33,020 nt of DNA, taken from NCBI GenBank assembly GCA_027622555.1, contig JAQBYJ010000065.1, forward strand, positions 1 to 33,020. The letters run 5' to 3'. The stretch's first letter is position 1. Each line of letters begins with the position of its first letter. Source of the DNA: Verrucomicrobiota bacterium (lineage in GTDB: Bacteria > Verrucomicrobiota > Verrucomicrobiia > Opitutales > UBA2995). Under the pieces are notes generated by a model that saw only the letters and a program-made list of their open reading frames with translations, had not been told where the DNA came from and did no database searches. The translations under genes and the position numbers were made by a program. Of this stretch, positions 9,201 through 15,579 are shown in pieces.

Positions 9201-10112
9201 TTGTCTGCTCGATGAGACGCCGCTATCTTCATCAATCAGCCTTACGCCTATTAGCTCCGCATTGAAAGCCGCCCCGACTCCACAGCTTTCGTTTGCGGCC
9301 GCGGCTGCAACTCCAGCTACGGACGTACCGTGAGTTTCATCGGATGACTTTGGCGCGGCTGATGAGCCAATGGGATTCGCCAGATAATCAGCATCGAGGT
9401 CGCCACGGTAGTTGGGAGCCAGGTCTGGATGACTTCCTTCGGTTCCCGTATCCACAATGGCTATAAAAACTCCTGCCCCGGAAACGCCATAATTCCATGC
9501 CGGATAAATATTTGAATCTTCCCCGGCAATGTTGCTGCGGTCTCCTACATTCTTCAGGTGCCATTGGTCGTTGAGGATGGGGTCTGAAAACGGAGGAGGC
9601 GATTCGTCATAACGGAGAGCGAACGTTTCTAATATTTCCTGCTCGAACCATTGTACACTGCTGTGGCTTTCAAGAATACTTTCAATTTCGTTTGCTCGTA
9701 ACAATTGATCTGAACCTGGCATATGAATGACATACACATTGGAAAATCCTGGGACTGCCTCGATTGTTTTTGCCCCTAATTCGGAAATGAGTTCATCCTT
9801 AAGTGTTGGTTTGTTTAACTGAACGGTCCACGTATCGGACACTTGATAGGATTCTGTCCATTCCTCTCCATTACTAATGGCCACTCTCAGACTTGCAGTT
9901 GTCCTCGCAGGATACGGGCTCATTTCAATCGGACTGCTTTCATCACCGAATAAATAGTCAGCCGATATCCTGGTTCCCAAAACTGGGGTCGGCGTCATGA
10001 CCCCAGGGATCTCCTCCTTTTGAGGAAGTGTCTTGAGATTATCTCGACTTATGAACAAGCCGGTTACGATCAAACCTATAACCAACCCGAACCATATCTT
10101 TCTAGAAGGCAT
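6258..10112 (-). CDS. Large secreted S8 (kexin/furin-like) serine protease with P domain, cadherin-like and LamG modules
   Basis: This is a 1284-residue multidomain exported protein. Residues 6-21 are an uncleaved-looking or signal-type hydrophobic segment. About 80-170 looks like a propeptide. The subtilase domain (about 190-510) has Asp221 in FIAIVDTGTEG, His261 in DETHGTSVAG, Asn364 in WAAGNG and Ser442 in GGTSSASPLVAG, a complete triad and oxyanion residue. Residues about 540-645 match a proprotein-convertase P domain (ENSQGTWTLSIADRRSGD). Then come two cadherin-like/Ig-like modules with VLANDSDPDGD-type Ca-binding loops (about 655-830), a LamG-like lectin domain opening LLFDGDNDQLII (about 838-1030), a third VTANDSDQDGDE module and a C-terminal segment with FNEYAFGTDPLSG. 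It probably degrades extracellular protein or glycoprotein; the P domain and LamG suggest substrate or surface binding. It is transcribed alone. Confidence 0.93.
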   Translation of the reverse strand: MPSRKIWFGLVIGLIVTGLFISRDNLKTLPQKEEIPGVMTPTPVLGTRISADYLFGDESSPIEMSPYPARTTASLRVAISNGEEWTESYQVSDTWTVQLNKPTLKDELISELGAKTIEAVPGFSNVYVIHMPGSDQLLRANEIESILESHSSVQWFEQEILETFALRYDESPPPFSDPILNDQWHLKNVGDRSNIAGEDSNIYPAWNYGVSGAGVFIAIVDTGTEGSHPDLAPNYRGDLDADYLANPIGSSAAPKSSDETHGTSVAGVAAAAANESCGVGAAFNAELIGVRLIDEDSGVSSSRQASAVAHRSDLVDIYNNSWGPDTDNGARMAGPGDLSFSAIKNAVENGRGGLGAIYVWAAGNGRAIGSNVNYDGWAAHRYAIAVGAVGDQGKLSTYSEPGAAMLVCAQSSGNTSGIRTTDLRGAIGADPGDCRIEFGGTSSASPLVAGIVALMLEANPNLGWRDVQQILAKTAVKVATNDGNWVRNAAGYWVNHNFGFGRVDAAAAVRVAQGWMPIGEEVVVSSKVLTLNQTIPDNSSAGIQAVHEVSNNIRIQHVSVKIDIDAVANNTADWGDLLVKLTSPSGTESILAEPHIDAQKTYSDWTYWSVRHLDENSQGTWTLSIADRRSGDNHLIKSWELEIFGTAISEDDNHLPVAETDNYIVSETTAFLDVLANDSDPDGDPLEVISFYRSPYSEVTLLPSGLIKYTPGQVVGGNDRFGYTMHDGRGGIKTAEVEITIPRPFANDDSVATQKNRPINIPVLANDIDYNKGILRIKSFSQSLNGVVSSQELLNLTYTPTEDFIGVDRFTYVVTDDEDGETTGEVTVYVTANDDFALLFDGDNDQLIIEGSANDALNTPFSIEAWIRPTGWGEAEFGFARILDKDKIVFYLHGTGNPTYNENSLLILLDHSNGAQSIHNTTTNSIHLNQWQHVAATYDNISKVNLYINGIRQTLTSVRDNPAGPVAVGTQLMIVGESAAKLRAFEGAIDEFRIWNRALSASDIFANKDQSLTGEELGLRTYYPMDEGIGSQLNDKGSPSNNGAISGAKWIKGIIGDNAAPIPTIDEVESIVNQKIVIQVTANDSDQDGDEISIRKLINVSSGSASIMGGSIIYQPEEGFTGIVRIDYEIDDGYNGTSLSSLILVIGEGLYYTAWEAENFSGNLGAADQDTDFDDLSNFNEYAFGTDPLSGLIDPTLWKIEFNQESGTTQFTYTLLVGSIDVNYKLQISTDLVIWEIPQENLDYELLSLKTLIPNTETRVIEFRPFNGKRIFIRLEAVSLIGAQ

Positions 10113-10303
10113 CTATTTGGTATCTAAATACTACGACCGTATTCCAACTTTGGATTCTCGATGAGCAATGATTGCGACATTGTTTTCCTTGCATTAAAAT
10201 TTGGCCACTGGGTTTTGATCGGGACAAAGCAAAACTAGGTAACTTGATCCTGTTTTCAACGTAATAAATAGAGGATACTACTCGAACTTTACTGATCAGT
10301 TTA

Positions 10304-10330
10304 CAAAAAAACCGCTACTGGAAGCGGTTA
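10304..10330 (-). terminator. Rho-independent terminator of tRNA-Asp
   Basis: Nine nucleotides past the tRNA 3' end, the minus strand forms the 7-bp stem AACCGCT/AGCGGTT around TCCAGT and continues with TTTTTTT. This is a clear intrinsic terminator. Confidence 0.9.
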
Positions 10331-10338
10331 TTTGAAAG

Positions 10339-10416
<78 letters not shown>

Positions 10417-10435
10417 TGGAAATGAAAGATTGAAA

Positions 10436-10464
10436 CGTATGATCAGGAAATATTTTCTAGTCAA
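10436..10464 (-). promoter_or_regulatory. Likely sigma-70 promoter of tRNA-Asp
   Basis: TTGACT (10464-10459) is followed on the minus strand by a 17-bp spacer and CATACG (10441-10436), 20 nt before the tRNA. The -35 is near consensus; the -10 keeps the central ATA only. Confidence 0.5.
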
Positions 10465-10557
10465 GGGGGATTATCCCGGAAATTGGATTTTTTTGGAGAC
10501 AGTTAATTTATTACTCTTACGTTGAGTTTTAGTTTGGATAGATCAGGCTATAACTTC

Positions 10558-11577
10558 ATGGGTTCTCCTACGACAAAACCAATGGATAGGTACACAAAAC
10601 AAGTGCGTCCAAAGTTTAAGATCGGACCCTTGATTTGGGCCTTGATTATTCAGATCAGTCTTTTGCTTGTTGCGGTATCCATCGTCGTGGTTATTCCCAA
10701 AATCAAAAGCGATCCGGAGTTTGTTGCTAAGAAGACTATTTATCTTCCTCAGCGCGAACTGGAGCACTCAATCGCTCTTTCCGAATTTCAGCAGGTCGCA
10801 AGTAAGCCAGCCCTTTTAGATCGATTGACGACCGAATCGTTATTGAATGCGGATCTTCCGTCCATTCCGACTTTACCATCTCAAGAGTTTAATCCCTTCA
10901 ACAATCCGGTTAATTCTCTCAACGATGCAGCTGCTCTGCTTGGTGATTCAGGTTTGATGGGATCCCTTCAAGGCTTGGTTTCGGAGTCATCCAAAGTCAG
11001 TTTTTTTGGCATCAAGGACCAGGCGACGCGAATCGTTATAGCATTTGATATTTCCCAATCCGTGGTCACAAAGGCTAAGAAGAGCGGTGTTTCGATGCGA
11101 CAATTGCAACAAGAAGCTAGTAGATTAATCGAAAGTCTAAACGCAAACACCCTCTTCGGGATAATCCAATTCAGTAGAAGCTACGATTTTTTTGAAGATT
11201 ATTTGGTTACCGGAACGAAGGGAAATAAAGAAGCTGGAGTTGCTTGGCTTGAAAAGGAATTCCGTACCGACGGTGTATCACCCAGAAATTGGATTAGGAG
11301 CCCTGTTAACGGAGTTCAGTCCGTAGTAGAAGCCGCTTTCGCATGGCACCCGGATGTCCTGTTTATAATTTCCGATGGAGATTTCCAGCGCAGTCTGGAT
11401 AATGGAGGCAGCCAAAACGTGCCATGGGATGAGCTGTCAAGAGACATTCATCGACTGCAGCAATCATCCCAAAAGGAAGCACGAATCCACTTTGTTGGGT
11501 TTCAAGTAAAGGCGGCTCATAAATCCGAGCTACTATCGCTTGTCCGCAAATATAAAGGCGAGTATCGAGAGCTTTAA
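10558..11577 (+). CDS. Membrane-anchored von Willebrand factor A domain protein
   Basis: From the ATG at 10558 the product is 339 residues; an upstream in-frame TTG (10522) is possible but has no better ribosome site. A positively charged cytoplasmic N-terminus precedes one membrane helix (about 23-47). Residues 50-150 form a linker with a Pro/Asn-rich stretch. Residues 155-339 look like a VWA domain: IVIAFDISQSV gives the DxSxS metal-site motif (D164, S166, S168), and VLFIISDGDF supplies the later acidic residues (D273, D275). VWA domains bind proteins through a metal ion. N-in topology places the domain in the periplasm. It is a single gene flanked by tRNA-Asp and a convergent hypothetical, so its partner is unknown. 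Confidence 0.8.
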   Translation: MGSPTTKPMDRYTKQVRPKFKIGPLIWALIIQISLLLVAVSIVVVIPKIKSDPEFVAKKTIYLPQRELEHSIALSEFQQVASKPALLDRLTTESLLNADLPSIPTLPSQEFNPFNNPVNSLNDAAALLGDSGLMGSLQGLVSESSKVSFFGIKDQATRIVIAFDISQSVVTKAKKSGVSMRQLQQEASRLIESLNANTLFGIIQFSRSYDFFEDYLVTGTKGNKEAGVAWLEKEFRTDGVSPRNWIRSPVNGVQSVVEAAFAWHPDVLFIISDGDFQRSLDNGGSQNVPWDELSRDIHRLQQSSQKEARIHFVGFQVKAAHKSELLSLVRKYKGEYREL

Positions 11578-11587
11578 AAAATAGGGA

Positions 11588-12106
11588 TTAGAGGAGATCT
11601 CGTTCTTGGACGACGCCTCTCCATATTTCTACTTCACCTGAGATTCCGTGAGTTACCAATCCTATTCTGATATTATCGAAGCTTGGTTCGTTTATTCCTT
11701 GTTTGGCATCTCGGGGAAGGTCTGGTCGAGCTTGCCGTGCAATATACCAACTGGCCCAGGCACGCCACTTTCTCTGGTCTTTTCTATCTCCTTTTACCCG
11801 TGTGGCGAGGTGTTGAAAGTGTACTCGAGGATTTCCAACAAATGCAGCTTCGTCATAATTGGCCACCATCCAGGACATGGCACGGTAGGGTAGTGGCCAG
11901 ATTAACAATTCCGCTTCCTCGCCGGACAGATTTGTAAGCAGGGCCCTGTCTATGGCCAAAAGAGCACGAGCAGGTAGGTTTTGCTCCCAAAGTAGCTGCG
12001 CATAGGTCAGTGCGGTCATGTAAAACTGAATGCCCTCTGCCGACCTCATGGAACGCCAATTCATAGACGGATTGGATTCAGGCAAGTATGGGCAAGACTC
12101 TGGCAT
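11588..12106 (-). CDS. Hypothetical protein, 172 aa, TPR-like segment
   Basis: I recognise no named family. The 172-residue, Trp-rich cytoplasmic protein contains a helical pair ALTYAQLLWEQNLPARALLA (about 31-50) whose spacing resembles a tetratricopeptide repeat, followed by a basic, aromatic region (RKWRAWASWYIARQARPD) and a C-terminal part ending GEVEIWRGVVQERDLL. The ATG start at 12104-12106 is the first in frame. It converges on the VWA gene with only 10 nt between the two stops and lies downstream of the histone-like gene, which has its own strong terminator. Confidence 0.65.
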   Translation of the reverse strand: MPESCPYLPESNPSMNWRSMRSAEGIQFYMTALTYAQLLWEQNLPARALLAIDRALLTNLSGEEAELLIWPLPYRAMSWMVANYDEAAFVGNPRVHFQHLATRVKGDRKDQRKWRAWASWYIARQARPDLPRDAKQGINEPSFDNIRIGLVTHGISGEVEIWRGVVQERDLL

Positions 12107-12165
12107 GATTTTCAGGATTTATCTTGGTTGGCGACTGTTGGACTGGTCAATGATTCAATAAAAAA

Positions 12166-12187
12166 AGCCCCGGATCACTCCGGGGCT
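12166..12187 (-). terminator. Strong intrinsic terminator after the histone-like gene
   Basis: A perfect 9-bp stem (AGCCCCGGA/TCCGGGGCT) with loop GTGA on the minus strand is followed by TTTTTTATTG. It lies 34 nt past the stop of the histone-like gene and separates it from the hypothetical gene at 11588-12106. Confidence 0.92.
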
Positions 12188-12221
12188 ATATAGTTCAGTT
12201 TCTTATTCTCAATAGTCTTTG

Positions 12222-12650
12222 TTAGAAATTCGGAGAAAACCCGGCTGTTGTGCCAGGTTTTACAACGAAATTTTCATCGTTTGACCATCTGTTATCATTG
12301 ATCAGGAATTTAACCTCGAACGCCTTAATGGCCTTGGACGAAGTCCATTGCCAAGTTTCTGCATCGATGTTTTCCATGACCGTTCCAGTTTCCCAGCTGA
12401 GTCCCGGAGCATCACCTCTTAGTGCGATAACGTTTCCCAGACCAACGTCGTATTTTACGACTATGGTTGTATTAGACTTTTTTACAGCTGTTTTTTTAGC
12501 TGCCGTTTTAGCGGGCGCCTTTACAGGAGCTGCTTTTTTGGCCGCGGGTTTCTTAGTTTCTGTTTTTTTAGCTACAACTTTAGTTGCCACGGGTTTTGTT
12601 ACCGCGGTTTTCTTGGCTGCAGGCTTTTCTGTTACCTTCTTAGCTGGCAT
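12222..12650 (-). CDS. Histone H1-like Lys/Ala-rich tail fused to a starch-binding-like beta domain
   Basis: I choose the ATG at 12648-12650 (MPAKKVTEKPAAKK), giving 142 residues; the longer frame to 12767 adds a non-conserved-looking leader. Residues 1-59 are an AAKK/PAKT-rich basic tail like those of bacterial histone H1-like proteins, expected to bind DNA or another polyanion. Residues 61-142 differ completely: VVKYDVGLGNVIALRGD, LSWETGTVM, TWQWTSSKAIKAFEVKFLIND and a final NFVVKPG. The GD-x-x-x-L-x-W...W-x-W...FEFKFLIND pattern resembles CBM20/CBM48 starch-binding or AMPK-type glycogen-binding folds. The fusion suggests a nucleoid- or polymer-associated protein, but function is inference. 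The gene is monocistronic with a strong terminator. Confidence 0.8.
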   Translation of the reverse strand: MPAKKVTEKPAAKKTAVTKPVATKVVAKKTETKKPAAKKAAPVKAPAKTAAKKTAVKKSNTTIVVKYDVGLGNVIALRGDAPGLSWETGTVMENIDAETWQWTSSKAIKAFEVKFLINDNRWSNDENFVVKPGTTAGFSPNF

Positions 12651-12979
12651 TGCTATGTTTTGATTACTTCCTGAATTCGTGAGATAAAATTGAATAAAAA
12701 GATGGAACCTGTTGGGGTTCTGTATGGAAAAATTGTCCTTATTGCGTCTAAGCAAAATCCGGGCCAATTTTTGCAGCCCAAGACACGCCGATTTGCAAAT
12801 TAATCAAGCATTTTATCGTGGATGAATTTCGTTATTATAGGCTCAAAAGCTACTTTTTCAATACGATTAAGAAATAATTTCAAAGGTGTAACCCTTTTCA
12901 TGGTTACCTCGTTATTCGAGCAAAGCCAAATTTAGTGGGCTTAAAATTTAATCCTTTAATATTCAAACACATTATCAGC
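12651..12979. other. Divergent intergenic region
   Basis: This 329-nt A+T-rich stretch lies between the divergent histone-like gene and the small LTxxQ-like gene and must hold promoters for both. I see no RNA gene, repeat or convincing promoter pair; open frames that enter it are extensions of the neighbouring genes from weak start codons. Confidence 0.5.
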
Positions 12980-13225
12980 ATGAACTTCAGAATATCGGCT
13001 TTGACCGCTTCGGTTGTTGTTTTTGTGTTGATATGGCAGGTTTCAGTCTCGTCTTCGAAAAGCCTTCTTGGTTTTTCTCCAGATGTCCCGGCCGAAGTGG
13101 GAAAATTCAAAATTTCGGTTTCCGAAGTGCGACAATCGGTCATGGCCGTGTTGACACATGAACAAGAAGTAAAATTTAACCAATTTCAGAACCGGTTGCG
13201 CCAAATTGCCAATCGTGATACATAA
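12980..13225 (+). CDS. Small exported protein with an LTxxQ-like motif
   Basis: Starting at the ATG at 12980 (rather than a GTG at 12935), the 81-residue product has an N-terminal hydrophobic segment (about residues 5-24) acting as signal or anchor. The rest is short and helical. LTHEQEVKFNQFQNRLRQI near the C-terminus resembles the half-repeat MTPEQVVKFEAWIEGKRK of the periplasmic protein encoded at 14249-14731, so the two may be related LTxxQ (Spy/CpxP-like) proteins. It lies 132 nt upstream of the ECF sigma gene on the same strand and could belong to the same response. No function is proven. Confidence 0.6.
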   Translation: MNFRISALTASVVVFVLIWQVSVSSSKSLLGFSPDVPAEVGKFKISVSEVRQSVMAVLTHEQEVKFNQFQNRLRQIANRDT

Positions 13226-13357
13226 ACTCTAACCCGTTCTTTAAAATAATTGGAGCTTTGTTTGAATCTTTCTAAAAATTTATGCAGCGCTCCAAAAAAG
13301 CTAAAAGTGTTTCATTGTTATCCCAGTTCAATTGCTCTAACAGTTTCTGAATCAAAA

Positions 13358-13930
13358 ATGGAATCGGATACTGTAACAGATCAACAACTGGTAATGCGCG
13401 CTCGCGATGGAGAATTAGCTGCCTTCGATGAACTCGTTATCAGGCACCAGGGAATGATCTCCCGATGTCTATTTCGGTTTTGTCCACATCAGTCCGATCT
13501 CGAAGATTTGGTGCAAGATTCTTTCATCAAAGCCTACCGTAAGCTCCATCTCTGGAAACCAACCGCACCTTTTGAAAACTGGCTCCGTCGAATCGCTTAT
13601 AATACAGGCCACGATTACTTCCGACGTTCCAAACGAACTCCCACAGCTCTTTCATCGCTTGGTGAAGAATCTAACGAGTTGATGTTAGGACGAATTGAGG
13701 ACCGGAGCAATATTCAAGAAGAATACCAGGTTACAGAGCAAGTTCAGCAACTTCTCTCCGAACTTCCGGCGGATGACCGACTTTTATTAACCATGCACTA
13801 CCTTGAAGAAAGGCCTTTGGCGGAAGTTGCCGAAGCCACCGGGTGGACTCTTTCAAAAACCAAAGTAAAAAGCTTTCGAGCAAAGAATAAATTACGTAAA
13901 TTATTAAATCGTTATGACATCTCCGAATAA
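13358..13930 (+). CDS. ECF-type RNA polymerase sigma factor (sigma-70 family, RpoE-like)
   Basis: From the ATG at 13358 the protein is 190 residues, the usual ECF length; the longer TTG frame from 13250 adds 36 residues that do not look like sigma factor. Region 2 runs from AAFDELVIRHQGMISR through DLEDLVQDSFIKAYRKL to FENWLRRIAYNTGHDYFRR (about 20-95), containing the -10 recognition and melting helices. Region 4 is LLSELPADDRLLLTMHYLEE followed by LAEVAEATGWTLSKTKVKSF, a helix-turn-helix for the -35. It directs RNA polymerase to a stress-type regulon. Its 3' end overlaps the next gene by 17 nt, the usual arrangement for a sigma factor with its anti-sigma. Confidence 0.93.
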   Translation: MESDTVTDQQLVMRARDGELAAFDELVIRHQGMISRCLFRFCPHQSDLEDLVQDSFIKAYRKLHLWKPTAPFENWLRRIAYNTGHDYFRRSKRTPTALSSLGEESNELMLGRIEDRSNIQEEYQVTEQVQQLLSELPADDRLLLTMHYLEERPLAEVAEATGWTLSKTKVKSFRAKNKLRKLLNRYDISE

Positions 13931-14252
13931 TAACTCTAACCGAAACTGGACCGACATGGTCGCAGCCAGCAGAAAGGAAGCACCTTCTCCTGTAGACGTG
14001 CGTTATGGAGTGCGAGCTCAACTTGAGAGAATGCTGAGAAAGGGACGAGTATTTGAGAATCAGAGCACTGATTGGATAAATGCTTTGGTAAGCCTTTTTA
14101 ATCCCGGAATCGTCAAATTAGGTCTTGCTGCAGCTTTTGTCTGTATGGTGGCCGTTGAGTTCTCAATATCGACCTCCGAAGTAGAAACCGAATCCGAGGA
14201 TCCGTTAGTCTCTCTATATTCCGGGGAGGGTGAATGGTCTGATTGGCTATGA
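13914..14252 (+). CDS. Single-pass membrane protein, candidate anti-sigma factor
   Basis: The 112-residue product has a cytoplasmic N-terminal part (about 1-65), one membrane helix (IVKLGLAAAFVCMVAVEF, about 66-83) and a short acidic tail of about 28 residues ending GEWSDWL. Overlap with the ECF sigma gene by 17 nt and with the next gene by 4 nt (ATGA) makes it the likely regulator of that sigma factor. It has no zinc-binding HxxxCxxC motif and the N-terminal part is short, so it would be an unusual anti-sigma. The call is based on context and topology, not on a recognised domain. Confidence 0.7.
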   Translation: MTSPNNNSNRNWTDMVAASRKEAPSPVDVRYGVRAQLERMLRKGRVFENQSTDWINALVSLFNPGIVKLGLAAAFVCMVAVEFSISTSEVETESEDPLVSLYSGEGEWSDWL

Positions 14253-14731
14253 ATTCAACTCTTAAGGCAGGTTTGATTCTTACCACCGTCTTTGCCATAG
14301 GCGTGATGGTGGGGATGGCAGGTATTCGAATTACCCATAAGCAGGTAGTTCGTATTCCCCGCGATGAGCCCTTACGTACGGGGGAAGCCGAAGTTCAGCA
14401 TATTGCGGAACGCCTTACTGAGAAATACAATTTAACAGAGGATCAACAAGTGGTTGTACGTGCGATTCTTCAGGAAACTCAGAAGAAATATGATACGTTC
14501 TTTGATTCAACTCGCCCAGCCTTCGAACAGATAAGGCGCGAGCAGCGTGAAGCAATTCGAGCCCAAATGACCCCGGAGCAGGTGGTAAAGTTTGAAGCAT
14601 GGATTGAGGGAAAGCGTAAAAATCACCCTGAGAGAAATGGCGAAGGACCCTGGTCCAACGGTGATCATCGACCTCGTGGTCCGCGACCGGATGGTTCACC
14701 ACCTACAGGCATCGAAAAGCCTCGCAAATAA
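14249..14731 (+). CDS. Periplasmic LTxxQ (Spy/CpxP/CnrX-like) protein
   Basis: The ATG at 14249 overlaps the previous stop (ATGA); 160 residues. An N-terminal anchor or signal segment (GLILTTVFAIGVMVGMAGI, about 8-26) is followed by a helical periplasmic domain with NLTEDQQVVVRAILQETQKK (about 62-81) and AQMTPEQVVKFEAWI (about 110-124), two copies of the LTxxQ-type motif that marks Spy, CpxP and CnrX/ZraP-like proteins. The tail is rich in Pro, Gly, Arg and Asp. Relatives act as periplasmic chaperones or metal/stress sensors. Being third in an ECF sigma operon, it may sense envelope stress or metals and feed back on the sigma factor. Which of these applies is unknown. Confidence 0.8.
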   Translation: MNSTLKAGLILTTVFAIGVMVGMAGIRITHKQVVRIPRDEPLRTGEAEVQHIAERLTEKYNLTEDQQVVVRAILQETQKKYDTFFDSTRPAFEQIRREQREAIRAQMTPEQVVKFEAWIEGKRKNHPERNGEGPWSNGDHRPRGPRPDGSPPTGIEKPRK

Positions 14732-14740
14732 CATTTCTAA

Positions 14741-14770
14741 GGATCCGGTTTCCAATACCGGATCCTTTTT
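14741..14770 (+). terminator. Intrinsic terminator of the ECF sigma operon
   Basis: A perfect 9-bp stem (GGATCCGGT/ACCGGATCC) with a 7-nt loop is followed by TTTTTT. It lies 10 nt past the LTxxQ gene stop and abuts the stop codon of the convergent gene at 14770. Confidence 0.93.
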
Positions 14771-15447
14771 TATAGTAAACGTTCGGATAGATTGTTCAGC
14801 GCCTTCCGGGTTTCGTGAAATGATTCGTACAAATCATCGTAAACATCCTGCAGGCCGAATTCTTTTGCCAAAGGGTGATTTCGTGCGGCTTTGAAATGAC
14901 TTCGTCCCATTTCCTCGTAGTAACGAATCCCTGGAGCAGCCCTTCGTTGTTCTCGCTTGCGGATATGATTTGGAAACAATCCTGAAAGGAACAGCGTTTG
15001 GTTTCCCAAATGAGCGTATAAAAAGAAACGATGGTAATAGTCCGCCTTCTCGATTTCTGTAACAATATCCACCAGGTAACGCATGGGAGCTTTAAGTTCT
15101 GGAAACGATTTGTTGTGTCTGTCTTCTCGAGTAAAATCTACCAAAAGACTGGCCACATAATCCGACAGTCCTTTGTCATCGACTCCAGCATTAAGCAGGG
15201 TCTGCCTCACCAATAAATAAAAGTATAAGTGAGGGGAAATTTCCAGAGTTAGAGATTTATCCTGAACTGCTTTAAAAAGGATTTCCTGGTCAAGAATTGA
15301 ATCCAGCACTTCAGGATCGAGAAACAGCGACCTGAGTGCTTCTCCTTCTCCCTTTGACGTTTCAAGAGATGATTGAATAAAAGCAAAATCTTGAGCGGAC
15401 AAACGTGTCCGGCAATTTGGACAAACGAGATTCACATAAAACAACAT
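14770..15447 (-). CDS. Hypothetical protein with N-terminal CxxC, 225 aa
   Basis: The 225-residue protein starts MLFYVNLVCPNCRTRLSAQD, with a CPNC pair (C9, C12) of the kind used as half of a zinc site; no second CxxC is found, so zinc binding would need a dimer or is doubtful. The rest is mostly helical and soluble, with HLYFYLLVRQTLLNAGV (about 73-90), a region YYHRFFLYAHLGNQTLFLSG and an Arg/Lys-rich C-terminal third ending in a coiled-coil-like FHETRKALNNLSERLL. I do not recognise a named family; the opening resembles CpXC-type proteins. It is divergent from the metallo-hydrolase gene. Confidence 0.75.
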   Translation of the reverse strand: MLFYVNLVCPNCRTRLSAQDFAFIQSSLETSKGEGEALRSLFLDPEVLDSILDQEILFKAVQDKSLTLEISPHLYFYLLVRQTLLNAGVDDKGLSDYVASLLVDFTREDRHNKSFPELKAPMRYLVDIVTEIEKADYYHRFFLYAHLGNQTLFLSGLFPNHIRKREQRRAAPGIRYYEEMGRSHFKAARNHPLAKEFGLQDVYDDLYESFHETRKALNNLSERLL

Positions 15448-15579
15448 AAGTTAACCTGCGTTCCAAATATAGTATAAATTTAGTGGACTGGATTTTTATC
15501 ACTTTCTTGACCGTAAATCTTGCCATGTCCGAAGTTCTAGCTTGTGCAGATCCGGATAATTCATTGGCTTCGCACCTGT

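Noticed and set aside
12250..12663. Plus-strand 137-codon frame, hydrophobic and Ala/Val/Phe-rich
   Set aside because: It is the antisense of the AAKK-repeat histone-like gene; the hydrophobic composition is a by-product of Lys/Ala codons read backwards.
13250..13357. Longer N-terminus of the ECF sigma factor from a TTG codon
   Set aside because: The added 36 residues do not resemble sigma factor region 2, and the internal ATG gives the normal family length.
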